Assembly (NCBI GenBank): GCA_001281695.1
Contig: LJIE01000003.1
Span: 56,459-120,458 of the forward strand
Origin: a bacterium 336/3
GTDB lineage: Bacteria > Bacteroidota > Bacteroidia > Cytophagales > Thermonemataceae
Length of the DNA stretch: 64,000 nucleotides
Reading direction: 5' to 3'
In this document: piece by piece, positions 36,790 to 46,908 of the stretch
Position numbering within the stretch: the first letter of the stretch is position 1
How the letters are laid out: each line of letters begins with the position of its first letter
Program-made: the position numbers and the translations under genes
Notes under the pieces: model-generated
Database searches by the model: none
Told to the model about the DNA's origin: nothing
Seen by the model: only the letters and a program-made list of their open reading frames with translations

Positions 36790-36864
36790 TGTTGCACAAC
36801 TCAGTTCTACAACTTTCATCTTGAAGGCTGTATCATATACTTTTCGGATAGATTTCTGTTTCAT
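36790..36864 (-). pseudogene. Transposase OrfA N-terminal fragment abutting an IS end
   Basis: From the ATG at 36862-36864 the minus strand reads MKQKSIRKVYDTAFKMKVVE then LS, the start of an IS3-type OrfA. It is cut off by TGTTGCACAACTC (36790-36802 on the plus strand), the same end as at 28021 and 36008. Further upstream on the minus strand (to about 37075) more coding-like scraps with stops remain, unidentified. Confidence 0.5.
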
Positions 36865-37319
36865 TTTCCAAAGTAAGAGTTTTTGATTTACGCCCTTAAC
36901 TCTTTCTCCATTCTAAGTTAGCACTTCCAAAAAAGCAATATAGTCTTTCAGAATAACTTTTTCCAATTAATTTAATCTTTCATGAATGTCTGATAAAAAT
37001 TGCTTAGTATTAAAAGCTATATCTACAAGAGATGAATCAGGTCGTTTTTTTAATTCATAGTGAGGTTCTTTCTACAAAAGTGACAGTTTTCTATAAATAC
37101 ATCTATAAATGAGCATATTATACAAAAATAAATATTCATATATTAAACAATTTAGCAATAAACTATTTCTTCTTTGAAAAAGTTGAGATTCAAAATGAGT
37201 AAAGAAAAGAAATACGTCATTTAGCGTATTTTTTTTCTTTGAAAAAAGATTTTTCTTCACCATAAAATATTTTACCAATTCCCTGAAAGATTCAAAGACA
37301 TAACAGAAACATTTACTTT

Positions 37320-39986
37320 ATGAGAAAAAGCATCTTACTTTTTATATATTTTTTCTCTGCTCATTTAATTTCTGCCCAAAGCTTAAAAGAGCTATACCAA
37401 CAAGGCATGAAATACTATAGTGAAGGGAATTACCTAAAAGCAATTGAGATATTTGAAAGAGCTGTTCCTGAGGCAGAGAAACAATTTGGAAAGAATCATA
37501 AAAACTATACTGCTTTTTCTGGCAACTTGGCTATGATGTATCAAGCTCAAGGTTTGTATTCTAAGGCAGAAACTTTGTTTCTGGAAGTTAAGGAAATTGA
37601 TACGAAAATATTCGGAAAAGAGCATTCTGAATATGCCACGGACTGCAATAATTTGGCTATGCTGTATCTATCTCAAGGTTTGTATTCCAAGGCAGAACCC
37701 TTGTTTCTGGAGGCAAAGGAAATAGATGCCAAAACACTAGGTGTAAAACATCCCAATTATGCAACTGACTGTAATAATTTAGCGATGCTTTATCTGTCTC
37801 AGGGTTCGTACTCCAAAGCAGAAGCTTTGTATCTGGAAGCAAAAGAAATCAGAGCCATTGCTTTGGGAAAACGACACCCTGACTATGCCCAGTCTTGTAA
37901 TAATCTAGCAGGATTGTACTACGAGCTAAAAATGTATTCCAAAGCAGAGCCTTTATATCTAGAAGCAAAAGAAATCAGAGCCATTGCTTTGGGGAAACAA
38001 CACCCTGACTATGCTCAGTCTTGTAATAATTTGGCAGCTTTATATGATTATCAAGGTTTGTATTCTAAAGCAGAACCTTTGTATTTGGAGGCCAAAGAGA
38101 TTAGGGTTACAACTTTAGGAAAAGAACATCCTTTGTATGCACATGTCTGTAATAATTTAGCAGGATTATATAAAAATCAACAGCTATATTCCAAAGCAGA
38201 GCCTTTGTATTTAGAAGCAAAGGAAATCCATGGGAAAACTTTGGGAAAACAACATCCTGACTATGCTCTTTCTTGTAGTAATTTAGCTTTTCTGTATTGG
38301 CGTTTACAGAACTACGAAAAGGCAGATATGCAGTTTCAGGAAAATTCTCAAATATTTGTAAACCAAATACAAACTAATTTCGCCCATCTCTCAGAAAAAG
38401 AGAAAGAACAGTTCTTTAATGGATTTAAGAATAATTTTGAGGTAGTTTATTCTTTTGCTATAGAAAATAAACAAACTTCTTCTTCTGCTTGGCTTTACAA
38501 CAATATACTTGTGGCTAAAGCTGTTCTATTTGCCAGTTCTCAAAATATTCGAAATATTGTCAAAAAAAGCAATAACCCTGAAATAAAGAAACTTTTTGTA
38601 GAGTGGTTGGCTCAAAGAGAACGTTTGACAAAAATAATGATGATGAGCCTTGGAGAAAAGCAGAAACAACAAATTAATCAGAAAGCCGAAGAAGAAAAAG
38701 CAAATATTTTAGAAAAACGCTTGAGTGTGCAATCTGAGGCTATTGGGAGTATCTTCAAGCAACACAATTATCAATGGAAAGATATTCAAAAGAAACTAAA
38801 ATCGCATGAAGTAGCTATTGAAATCAATCGGGTAAGGTATTATAATACAAAAAAGGAGATATTCACAGATAGTATTTTGTATGTGGCTCTTATTGTTACA
38901 CCTCAGACCCAGAATGCTCCCGAAATGGTGGTTTTACACAATGGCAAAGAATTAGAAACAACAGCCATCACATACTACACTAACTGCATTAAAGCTAAAA
39001 AGAAGGACAAAGAATCTTATGGTTTATTTTGGAAACCTTTGAAGGATAAAATTGGTAATGCTCAAAAAATATACATAGCACCAGATGGTATTTATCATCA
39101 AATTAATCTGGAAACACTTACAGAGTCTCAAACAGAAAAATATATTAAAGATGAAGTGAGTATTCATTTAGTCAGCAGTACCAGAGATTTGATTTATTTT
39201 ACTGCTAAGAAACAAGTTAATTACAAAAACTATCAATTACATTTGTTTGGTTATCCTGATTATGCTGGTAGCACACAAAAATCCACACCAGCAAAAGATA
39301 GAGATTCTATGAACACTACTATTAAAATAAGTAAAAAACAGCGTTTTTTGGATGGTTTTGGTACAGTAAGTGTTTTGCCAGGTACAAAAACAGAGATTGT
39401 GAATATTTCAACTAAAGCCAAAAGTAAAGGAATCAAAGTAAAAACATATTTGGGGAGCTTGGCAAATGAAGAGACTCTTAAAAATATTCAAGATGTTCAC
39501 ATCTTGCACATTGCTACTCATGGTTTTTTTGAATCGGATGTGGAAACTGACAAAGAAAGTACAAAATTTGAAAACCCTTTATTGCGTTCGGGATTATTGC
39601 TGACAAATGCTGAGTTGGCATTGCAGGGCAAAATATCAGGAACAGAGGACGGAATATTGACAGCTCAGGAAGTGATGAATATGGATTTGTATGGAACAGA
39701 CTTAGTGGTACTTTCTGCTTGTGAAACTGGTTTGGGAGAGATTCGAAACGGTGAAGGGGTTTATGGCCTACAAAGAGCTTTTCAAGAAGCAGGAGCAAGA
39801 AACATAGTAATGAGCTTGTGGAAAGTGGATGATGAGGCAACACAAAAAATGATGAGTCTTTTCTATGAAAATATGCTTACAAAAGGTATGAATAAAAGAG
39901 AGGCTTTTGTGTTGGCCCAAACAGAACTACAAAAGAAATATCCACAGCCCTATTATTGGGGTGCTTTTGTGCTAATTGGAGAATGA
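37320..39986 (+). CDS. Secreted TPR-CHAT protease-like protein
   Basis: 888 aa. Signal peptide MRKSILLFIYFFSAHLISA. Residues 40-355 are seven to eight kinesin-light-chain-type TPRs of 42 residues (NNLAxLYxxQGLYSKAEPLY core), nearly identical at the DNA level (126-bp period). Residues 360-540 are helical. The C-terminal CHAT domain carries the caspase-like dyad: His734 in HIATHGFF and Cys801 in SACETGLGE, then SLWKVDDEAT and the closing YYWGAFVLIGE. Both catalytic residues are present, so it should be an active cysteine protease. The signal peptide places it in the periplasm or outside. No obvious substrate gene adjoins. CHAT proteins act in gasdermin-type and other defence systems, but those are cytoplasmic. 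Confidence 0.88.
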   Translation: MRKSILLFIYFFSAHLISAQSLKELYQQGMKYYSEGNYLKAIEIFERAVPEAEKQFGKNHKNYTAFSGNLAMMYQAQGLYSKAETLFLEVKEIDTKIFGKEHSEYATDCNNLAMLYLSQGLYSKAEPLFLEAKEIDAKTLGVKHPNYATDCNNLAMLYLSQGSYSKAEALYLEAKEIRAIALGKRHPDYAQSCNNLAGLYYELKMYSKAEPLYLEAKEIRAIALGKQHPDYAQSCNNLAALYDYQGLYSKAEPLYLEAKEIRVTTLGKEHPLYAHVCNNLAGLYKNQQLYSKAEPLYLEAKEIHGKTLGKQHPDYALSCSNLAFLYWRLQNYEKADMQFQENSQIFVNQIQTNFAHLSEKEKEQFFNGFKNNFEVVYSFAIENKQTSSSAWLYNNILVAKAVLFASSQNIRNIVKKSNNPEIKKLFVEWLAQRERLTKIMMMSLGEKQKQQINQKAEEEKANILEKRLSVQSEAIGSIFKQHNYQWKDIQKKLKSHEVAIEINRVRYYNTKKEIFTDSILYVALIVTPQTQNAPEMVVLHNGKELETTAITYYTNCIKAKKKDKESYGLFWKPLKDKIGNAQKIYIAPDGIYHQINLETLTESQTEKYIKDEVSIHLVSSTRDLIYFTAKKQVNYKNYQLHLFGYPDYAGSTQKSTPAKDRDSMNTTIKISKKQRFLDGFGTVSVLPGTKTEIVNISTKAKSKGIKVKTYLGSLANEETLKNIQDVHILHIATHGFFESDVETDKESTKFENPLLRSGLLLTNAELALQGKISGTEDGILTAQEVMNMDLYGTDLVVLSACETGLGEIRNGEGVYGLQRAFQEAGARNIVMSLWKVDDEATQKMMSLFYENMLTKGMNKREAFVLAQTELQKKYPQPYYWGAFVLIGE

Positions 39987-40089
39987 GTGGTGCTTCATAA
40001 AGCCTTTGATTTTCCAACCAGCAAATATTGAGATTTATTGTTTCGGATAACAACTAACGTTTTTCTTCTATAATCAATATATAAAAAAA

Positions 40090-40111
40090 AAGCATTTAAC
40101 ACTAAATGCTT
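40090..40111 (-). terminator. Terminator of the kdp operon
   Basis: AAGCATTTA/TAAATGCTT around a 4-nt loop; on the minus strand a run of nine T follows. It lies 105 bp after the end of the histidine kinase gene. Confidence 0.8.
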
Positions 40112-40215
40112 ACAAAAAATTATTTAAGAACTTAAAAAGTAGATCAAGAAATGTCACATTTTTCTAGACTGATAAAAAAATCAAATGAATTTATTAATCC
40201 CTAATCATCAAACAT

Positions 40216-41910
40216 TTAGTTATATTTTAAATAAACCATAAAAGAACTTCCTTCTCCTAACTCGCTAACAACCTCTATATAGCCTCCTTGTGCTTCTATA
40301 AATTCTTTACTGATTGCTAATCCTAATCCAGTACCTTCTTTTTTTGTATTAGGAACTCTGAAATAGCGTTCAAAAATTTTTTCTTTGTACTGATGTGCAA
40401 TGCCTTGTCCTGTATCCTGAACGGTTATTTTAAGATATTCTTTTTCGATGGTCGTTTTTAAATATACTTTTGTGTTTTCATAAGAATACCTGATGGCATT
40501 TGAAATCAAATTAGTTAAGACCCATGCTGTTTTTTCACTATCCACTAAAGGAGAGGGAATAGATGTAGGCATATCTACTTCTAATGTAATATTTTTTTGT
40601 TCTGCTTGTATTTTTGTGGCATCAATGGCATAAGCAATTATTTCAGAAAGGTTTGCTTGTGCAATATTGAGCTGGATATTACCACTTTCTACTTGAGTAA
40701 TATGAAGTAACTCTGCTGTTATTTTAAGAAGCCTTTGTGTATCTTCATCTATGCTATGAAGCAAATTTTTCTGTTCTTCATTCAAATAGCCTATTTTCTC
40801 ATTTTCAAGTAATTGTAGACTCATTTTCATAGAAGATATAGGAGTCTTGAACTCATGAGAAACAGTAGCTATAAAATTGGTTTTAGCGATGTCTAGTTCT
40901 TTGTAAGTAGTAACATTTCTTAAAATCAAAACATAACCGACTATTTTTTCTATTTTCTCACCCGTAGGTATAATAGTAATGTCTAATATGTCTTTTTCAA
41001 AGTAATTTTCTTTCCCATCTAAATATATTTTAATATTTTTTTCTTCTTTTTTCTGTGTAAAACTCTGCAATAAAGAACGTATGAGGTCATTATAAATAGC
41101 CACCTCTTGAGCTGATTTGCCTAGAATATCTTTTTCAGGTATCCCAATAATTTTACTTGCCTCTTGATTGATAAAAAGAATACAATAGTTCTCGTCTAAT
41201 CCAATTACGGGGTCATGCATGGTGTTGATTAAAGCTTCTATTCTTTTCTTTTCCATCATCAGAGTGGCTACATTACTATGGTTGTATTCCTCTAACTTTT
41301 GAGCCATTGTATTAAACGAGGTTGCTAAATCACCAAACTCATCATGATTTCCAAAATAGACCCTTTGAGAGTAATTTTTAGAGGCTATTTGCTTGATACT
41401 TTCAGATAACTCCTGAATAGGGTTGGCAATATGTGAGGGTAAATTAATGAGCAGTGTAAAGGCAATTAAAAAACACAAAGTAGCTGTGCCTACAACCCAA
41501 AACGTAGCAGTATTAGCTGTATTCTGAGCAAACTTTCCTTTTTTCTCAATAGCCTGCATATTCATCTCCATAATCTGAAAAATTTCTTTTCTAATATATT
41601 CTTCTTGATTTGGTTTCTGAGCTTTATATTGATTAAAATACTGTCTTAATCTTCTTGTTGCTTGATATTCTCCAACTTCTGTAATATTCTTTTCTTGTTT
41701 TTGAAGGTTTTTTTCAAAATCAATCAACTTTTTTTCATCTAGAGCAATGAGCATATTTTTAGAATACTCCAAAGTATTATGATTTGCTACAAGGATATTC
41801 TTGGTATCTTCTTTCAGTTCATGAATATATTTTACGCCCACTATCCCCAAAAGGATAATTAATAGAAATAGCAATCCAACTCCAAGATTAAGTTTGGTTT
41901 TTATTTTCAT
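40216..41910 (-). CDS. Membrane sensor histidine kinase of the kdp operon
   Basis: 564 aa. Two membrane segments (about residues 7-27 and 132-154) enclose a 105-residue helical periplasmic region. HAMP (155-207), PAS (220-335, DPVIGLDENYCILFINQEAS), HisKA with ATVSHEFKTPISS, and the ATPase domain with LISNAIRYSYENT, VQDTGQGI and GTGLGLAISKEFIEAQGG follow. It takes the place of the kinase half of KdpD but lacks KdpD's four central helices. It overlaps the KdpD-sensor gene by 4 bases (ATGA), so the two proteins are made together and probably form a complex. Confidence 0.92.
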   Translation of the reverse strand: MKIKTKLNLGVGLLFLLIILLGIVGVKYIHELKEDTKNILVANHNTLEYSKNMLIALDEKKLIDFEKNLQKQEKNITEVGEYQATRRLRQYFNQYKAQKPNQEEYIRKEIFQIMEMNMQAIEKKGKFAQNTANTATFWVVGTATLCFLIAFTLLINLPSHIANPIQELSESIKQIASKNYSQRVYFGNHDEFGDLATSFNTMAQKLEEYNHSNVATLMMEKKRIEALINTMHDPVIGLDENYCILFINQEASKIIGIPEKDILGKSAQEVAIYNDLIRSLLQSFTQKKEEKNIKIYLDGKENYFEKDILDITIIPTGEKIEKIVGYVLILRNVTTYKELDIAKTNFIATVSHEFKTPISSMKMSLQLLENEKIGYLNEEQKNLLHSIDEDTQRLLKITAELLHITQVESGNIQLNIAQANLSEIIAYAIDATKIQAEQKNITLEVDMPTSIPSPLVDSEKTAWVLTNLISNAIRYSYENTKVYLKTTIEKEYLKITVQDTGQGIAHQYKEKIFERYFRVPNTKKEGTGLGLAISKEFIEAQGGYIEVVSELGEGSSFMVYLKYN

Positions 41911-43034
41911 TGTGATAAAATGATTAGATCTACTTGAAAAGGAGATAGTTTGTTTGATAGTTGGATAAAAAGATTTCTACCCACCAAAATCTTCCACCAG
42001 CTAAAAGTAGGCTTTCCCATACAAATGGTGGTTATTTTTTGTTGTTCTACTACTTCTAAAATAGCATCAGCAATGTCGTCATTTTTAACCTTGATTAACT
42101 CCCCTCCTAACTCTAAAACTAAATTAAAGCTATGAATCAGATGCCTTTGGTCTGCCAAATTAATTTTATCAGGTGACTCTTTTGCTGTCTGAACATACAA
42201 AGCATACCATTTAGCATTATAATAGCTTGCCAAACGAGCTGTTTTTCTTAAAATATATTTAGAAGATTTCTCATTGGTACTGATACAGGCAAGAAAACGT
42301 TCATGCTTGAACGCTTTTTCAGGATGAATCTCTGTTTCGACTTTTCGTTCAACCTGTGAAGCTACCTCTTTTAAAGCAAGTTCTCGGAGTTGTAGAATAT
42401 GATCTTTCTGAAAGAAATTACTGAGAGCCGTTTGAACCTTATCAGGATGGTAAATTTTCCCTTCTTTAAGCCTGAGAATTAGCTCGTCAGCCGTTAGGTC
42501 AATATTGACTACCTCATCAGCTTGAGCAATAATATTATCAGGAACTCTTTCTTTTACTTCAATGCCCGTAATTTGTTTTACCTGCTCATTTAAACTTTCA
42601 ATATGTTGAATATTGATAGCTGAAATCACATTGATACCCATTTCAAGAATATCTATTACATCTTGCCATCTTTTTTCGTTTTTTGAACCTTCTATGTTGG
42701 TATGAGCCAATTCATCTACAATCACTACTTCTGGACGACTTTGCAAGACAGCCTGTAAATCCATTTCATCTAATTCTTTCCCTTTATAGAACATCTTTTT
42801 TCGAGGAATTATAGGAATCCCTGTAAGTAAAGCATGGGTTTCTACCCGATTGTGTGTTTCGATATAACCTATTTTAACATCTATCCCATTTTTAAGTAAA
42901 CTGTGAGCCTCTTGAAGCATTCGATAGGTTTTGCCTACTCCTGCACTCATGCCTATGTATATTTTAAATTTTCCTCTTTTAGACTTTTTAATCAAATCTA
43001 AAAAATGTTGGACTGTTTTATCTTTTTCAGTCAT
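41907..43034 (-). CDS. kdpD: Free-standing KdpD sensor protein (KdpD + Usp domains)
   Basis: 375 aa. The KdpD N-terminal domain has Walker A GMSAGVGKTYRML (residues about 28-40) and VVIVDELAHTN (Walker B), then the region IQHIESLNEQVKQIT and VPDNIIAQADEVVNID. A universal-stress-protein domain follows (about 245-372, CMGKPTFSWWKILVG). The protein ends where E. coli KdpD would begin its membrane helices; the kinase is encoded by the next gene. KdpD senses K+ limitation and intracellular ligands such as c-di-AMP in some bacteria. Split KdpD of this kind is known in Bacteroidota. It is the eighth gene of the operon. Confidence 0.92.
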   Translation of the reverse strand: MTEKDKTVQHFLDLIKKSKRGKFKIYIGMSAGVGKTYRMLQEAHSLLKNGIDVKIGYIETHNRVETHALLTGIPIIPRKKMFYKGKELDEMDLQAVLQSRPEVVIVDELAHTNIEGSKNEKRWQDVIDILEMGINVISAINIQHIESLNEQVKQITGIEVKERVPDNIIAQADEVVNIDLTADELILRLKEGKIYHPDKVQTALSNFFQKDHILQLRELALKEVASQVERKVETEIHPEKAFKHERFLACISTNEKSSKYILRKTARLASYYNAKWYALYVQTAKESPDKINLADQRHLIHSFNLVLELGGELIKVKNDDIADAILEVVEQQKITTICMGKPTFSWWKILVGRNLFIQLSNKLSPFQVDLIILSQ

Positions 43035-43054
43035 AAATTTATTTTATTTTACAA

Positions 43055-43080
43055 CATAAGAGCTTTTGAAGGCTCTTATG
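43055..43080. terminator. Hairpin between porin and kdpD genes
   Basis: CATAAGAGC/GCTCTTATG pair perfectly around 8 nt. On the minus strand, in the direction of transcription, no T-run follows, so it may only weaken readthrough or protect an mRNA end and not end the operon. Confidence 0.5.
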
Positions 43081-43083
43081 TTT

Positions 43084-44190
43084 TTAAAAAGCAACAGCTA
43101 TAGAAGATGTAATTACATAGTTTTGCTTGCTAGTTTTTTTATTTAAAATAAATATTTCATCAGGACTACCTAAACCTTTCCCCTCAAGTCTAATGAGCAT
43201 ATTTTCAGCAGGAGCATAATCTACATTTAAGGAATATCCAAAAGCCCTAAATCCACTTGGATTAACATTATTAGGGTCAGGAATGATCACTACACTTTCT
43301 TTATCCCAATAATGCTCCCCCCTTCCACAAATAGTCCATAAATTATTGATCTTATAACGAAGCATTACAGAAGAAGAATTCCATGAACGAGTTTGATTGG
43401 TGGCTTCATTAGTTTGCCAGCCCATGTCAAAACCTGTAATAAGTCCCCATTTTTCATTCAAATCAAATTGTCCATAAAAATTATGAAAATAACGCATTTG
43501 TTTCAAACTATCTGTTCCCTCATTGCCAATGTATGTACTTGAATTAAGTAAAACTCTTTTACTGGGTTTGTATTGTACTTGTGTTCCAAAGGAAGGCATC
43601 GAATTGCTAGGCAATTTTCTAATTCGTTGCCAACCATTTAAAACAAGTCCTGTTATCACCCATTTTTCGTTATCTGAAGTATATGTCCCTTTTACACCTG
43701 CTTCATAATAGGGTGTGTTATCTGCTAATAAACTTCTTGAAAGTGTCCAACAATTTTTTGAGATAGCACTCTCAAAACCAATATGTGAGGCAAAAATTCC
43801 AGCATCAATCCAAAAATTATGCTTCTTGAAAGGTTTAAAACCTGCATTTCCTTCATAGATATTGCGAATTAGTTCTTGTTCACCAATTAAGTTATATTGT
43901 GAATATGTGCCAATCATCAAAGCAATATGTCCTCTTATATTTTCTGATTTAATGGTTGTTTCAATAATACCATGATTTACATTGAACTCATTATGCCTAC
44001 GATGATTAAAAATATAATTAGCACGTTCATTATTGTCTGGCTTTGCAAAATCAAAAGCATAGTAGGCTTCTATATAGGCAGACGTTTCTATTTTCCATTT
44101 TCCAACACTATCACTATAAAGTTGGGCTTGAATGCTTTTAGGCAAGCAAATCATCACTACTAAAAGTATTTTTATATAATTTCTTTTCAT
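43084..44190 (-). CDS. Outer-membrane porin-like protein of the kdp operon
   Basis: 368 aa. Signal peptide MKRNYIKILLVVMICLPKSI. The mature part is amphipathic beta strand throughout (IETSAYIEAYYAFDFAKPDN, HNEFNVNHGIIETTI, GYSLNVDYAPAENMLIRLEG) and ends IAVAF with a C-terminal phenylalanine. It matches the porin family commonly placed inside Bacteroidota kdp operons. It could admit K+ through the outer membrane; this is inferred from position. The start codon is 24 bp after the kdpC stop. Confidence 0.85.
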   Translation of the reverse strand: MKRNYIKILLVVMICLPKSIQAQLYSDSVGKWKIETSAYIEAYYAFDFAKPDNNERANYIFNHRRHNEFNVNHGIIETTIKSENIRGHIALMIGTYSQYNLIGEQELIRNIYEGNAGFKPFKKHNFWIDAGIFASHIGFESAISKNCWTLSRSLLADNTPYYEAGVKGTYTSDNEKWVITGLVLNGWQRIRKLPSNSMPSFGTQVQYKPSKRVLLNSSTYIGNEGTDSLKQMRYFHNFYGQFDLNEKWGLITGFDMGWQTNEATNQTRSWNSSSVMLRYKINNLWTICGRGEHYWDKESVVIIPDPNNVNPSGFRAFGYSLNVDYAPAENMLIRLEGKGLGSPDEIFILNKKTSKQNYVITSSIAVAF

Positions 44191-44214
44191 CTTACTTTCT
44201 ATTTTGGTTTTGAA

Positions 44215-44772
44215 TTAAATTTTATCAAGAGCTAAATTAAGTTTGAGTACATTTATTTTTTCAGTTCCCCCAATACCTAATAGAGGCTCTTCTATGTGAT
44301 TTTCAATAATTTCATGAACTTTCTTTTCAGAAATATTACGAACTTTTGCAATTCTATTTACTTGTATCTTAGCTGCCTGAACAGATATATGAGGGTCTAA
44401 GCCACTTCCACTAGCTGTTACGATGTCAGAAGGAATATCCTCTTTTTGGATAGTAGGATTCTTGAGTAAAAAAGTATCTATTCTGGCTTGTACTTCTTTT
44501 AAATAATCTGGATTAGAACAACTTTTATTGCTTCCTCCTGAACCCGCTGCATTGTAGCTGACTGCCGAAGGTCTTGACCAGAAATACTTATTTTGTGTAA
44601 AGTTTTGTCCAATATTGGTATAATACTTTTTTCCCTGATGTGTAATGGTTTCTCCTTTCCCTTGATGCTGGGTTGTTTGAGCTATCAACCAAATACTAAA
44701 AGTATAGATACCACAGAAAAAGACCATGCAGACCAGAGTCAATCTAATGGCAGGTAAAATATTATTTTTCAT
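44215..44772 (-). CDS. kdpC: K+-transporting ATPase subunit C
   Basis: 185 aa, one N-terminal membrane helix (LTLVCMVFFCGIYTFSIWLI) followed by the periplasmic KdpC domain: FWSRPSAVSYNAAGSGGSN, DIVTASGSGLDPHISVQAAK and NRIAKVRNISEKKVHEII, which are signature motifs. KdpC aids K+ occlusion in the KdpFABC complex. It starts 58 bp after kdpB. Confidence 0.95.
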   Translation of the reverse strand: MKNNILPAIRLTLVCMVFFCGIYTFSIWLIAQTTQHQGKGETITHQGKKYYTNIGQNFTQNKYFWSRPSAVSYNAAGSGGSNKSCSNPDYLKEVQARIDTFLLKNPTIQKEDIPSDIVTASGSGLDPHISVQAAKIQVNRIAKVRNISEKKVHEIIENHIEEPLLGIGGTEKINVLKLNLALDKI

Positions 44773-44830
44773 GATTGTGTATTTTAAATTGTAAAATGAT
44801 AATGAGAATGATTAGTAAAATCATAGAAGA

Positions 44831-46891
44831 TTAGATAAAGAAAGTGACCAGCATATCTATCAACTTGATTCCAATAAATGGCACTATGATACCTCCCAAG
44901 CCATACAAAAGTAAATTTCTTTGTAGTAAAGCACTTGCTCCAATAGGTTTGTAAGCCACACCTTTTAAAGCTAAGGGAATTAATAGAGGAATAATAATGG
45001 CGTTGAATATAATAGCTGAAATAATAGCACTTTCAGGGCTATGGAGGTTCATGATATTGAGACCCTGTAATGCAGGAATAGCTGTTATAAATAAAGCAGG
45101 AATAATAGCAAAGTACTTGGCTACATCATTGGCAATGGAGAAAGTTGTCAGGGTTCCTCGTGTCATGAGTAATTGCTTTCCAATTTCTACCACTTCAATA
45201 AGTTTGGTGGGATCATTATCCAAATCAACCATATTACCAGCTTCTTTGGCTGCCTGTGTTCCACTATTCATGGCAACCCCTACATCTGCCTGAGCTAAAG
45301 CTGGGGCATCATTGGTTCCATCACCCATCATAGCTACCAGTCTGCCTTGTTGTTGTTCTATTTTAATATAATTAAGTTTATCCTCAGGGCGTGCTTCTGC
45401 AATGAAATCATCCACACCTGCTTTTTCAGCAATGTATTTGGCTGTAAGTGGGTTATCTCCTGTTACCATCACCGTTTTGATTCCCATTTTTCTGAGTCTT
45501 TCAAAACGTTCCTGAATACCTGGTTTAATAATATCTTGCAATTCTATGACTCCCACTACTTGTTCATTTTCAGCTACTACCAAAGGCGTTCCTCCATTAC
45601 TTGATATTTTGGTAACCAATGTTATGATTTCAGCGGGATAACTATTGCCTGCATTTTCAACTAATTTTTTAATAGCATCAGAAGCCCCTTTTCGAATACG
45701 TAAAGCATCTATATCTATTCCTGAAGTTCTGGTTTCAGCAGAAAATTTGATAAATTGTGCATTTGCAATATCAAATTGTTGAGTAGAGATTCCAGCAAGT
45801 TCAATAATAGACTTTCCTTCTGGAGTTTCATCGGCAAGAGAACTCATGACAGCCAATTTGATAAAATAGGCTTCTTCTACTCCAACTGGGTAAAAATGAG
45901 TCGCTTTTCTATTTCCAATAGTAATTGTACCTGTTTTATCTAATAGCAACACATCTATGTCACCTGCTGTTTCTACAGCCTTACCACTTTTGGTAATTAC
46001 ATTAGCTCTCAAAGCTCTATCCATACCTGCTATTCCAATGGCAGAAAGCAATCCTCCAATCGTAGTGGGTATTAGACAAACAAATAAAGAAATGAAGGCT
46101 GCAATGGTAATAGGTGTTTGTGCGTAATCTGCAAATGGTTTTAAAGTGACTGTTACTATAATGAATACCAATGTAAAACCTGCCAGTAAAATTGTTAGGG
46201 CTATTTCGTTAGGTGTTTTTTGTCGAGAAGCACCTTCTACAAGAGAAATCATTTTATCTAAAAAACTTTCCCCTGGATTGGTTGTTACCAATATTTTTAC
46301 TCTATCTGAAAGTATTTTTGTTCCACCTGTCACTGAACTTTTATCTCCTCCTGCTTCACGAATTACAGGAGCTGACTCACCTGTAATGGCACTTTCGTCA
46401 ATAGTTGCGATTCCCTCTATTATTTCTCCATCACTAGGGATAATATCTCCTGTTTCACAAAGTATAATGTCACCTTTTCTTAATTTTGATGAGGAAATCA
46501 TCATGGGCTTTCCTTCATCAGATTGTGGAGGGTGTGTAAAATTGCCTTTGGGTGGATAAGAAACAAGTTTGGCAGGTGTCTCCTCTCTTGTTTTTCTGAG
46601 ACTATCGGCTTGTGCTTTACCCCTTGCCTCTGCAATGGCTTCGGCAAAATTGGCAAACAATAAAGTAAATAATAAAATCAAGAAAACGAAAAAGTTATAC
46701 ATAAAACTACCCTGTGTAGTCTCTCCTGACAATACCCATATACAAACTACAAGCATCACAAATGTGCCAACTTCTACAGTAAACATTACTGGATTACGAA
46801 ACATCTGTTTAGGATGTAACTTTTTAAACGATTCTATAAATGCTTCTTGAATCAAATCTTTTTGAAACAAAGAATTTTGATGAGATTTCAT
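44831..46891 (-). CDS. kdpB: K+-transporting P-type ATPase subunit B
   Basis: 686 aa, normal length. ATPase motifs in order: ITGESAPV (actuator), [14 protein letters not shown] with phosphorylated Asp318, [10 protein letters not shown], and [20 protein letters not shown] (hinge). Membrane helices lie at 35-85, 230-300 and 580-686. KdpB drives high-affinity K+ import with KdpA and KdpC. The ATG is 16 bp after kdpA, and no other ATPase is encoded next to it. Confidence 0.97.
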   Translation of the reverse strand: MKSHQNSLFQKDLIQEAFIESFKKLHPKQMFRNPVMFTVEVGTFVMLVVCIWVLSGETTQGSFMYNFFVFLILLFTLLFANFAEAIAEARGKAQADSLRKTREETPAKLVSYPPKGNFTHPPQSDEGKPMMISSSKLRKGDIILCETGDIIPSDGEIIEGIATIDESAITGESAPVIREAGGDKSSVTGGTKILSDRVKILVTTNPGESFLDKMISLVEGASRQKTPNEIALTILLAGFTLVFIIVTVTLKPFADYAQTPITIAAFISLFVCLIPTTIGGLLSAIGIAGMDRALRANVITKSGKAVETAGDIDVLLLDKTGTITIGNRKATHFYPVGVEEAYFIKLAVMSSLADETPEGKSIIELAGISTQQFDIANAQFIKFSAETRTSGIDIDALRIRKGASDAIKKLVENAGNSYPAEIITLVTKISSNGGTPLVVAENEQVVGVIELQDIIKPGIQERFERLRKMGIKTVMVTGDNPLTAKYIAEKAGVDDFIAEARPEDKLNYIKIEQQQGRLVAMMGDGTNDAPALAQADVGVAMNSGTQAAKEAGNMVDLDNDPTKLIEVVEIGKQLLMTRGTLTTFSIANDVAKYFAIIPALFITAIPALQGLNIMNLHSPESAIISAIIFNAIIIPLLIPLALKGVAYKPIGASALLQRNLLLYGLGGIIVPFIGIKLIDMLVTFFI

Positions 46892-46908
46892 TTGGTTTAT
46901 TTTTTGAA

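Noticed and set aside
37072..37278. 68-codon minus-strand frame upstream of the CHAT gene
   Set aside because: Low-complexity Phe/Leu/Lys sequence across the likely promoter of the CHAT gene; no family signal.
37500..38370. 126-bp direct repeats read as a possible satellite or CRISPR
   Set aside because: They are the coding repeats of the TPR region of the CHAT protein and stay in frame.
40155..40170. 16-base match CACATTTTTCTAGACT also at 54613-54628
   Set aside because: A 16-base identity is expected about once by chance in AT-rich DNA of this length, and the surroundings do not match.
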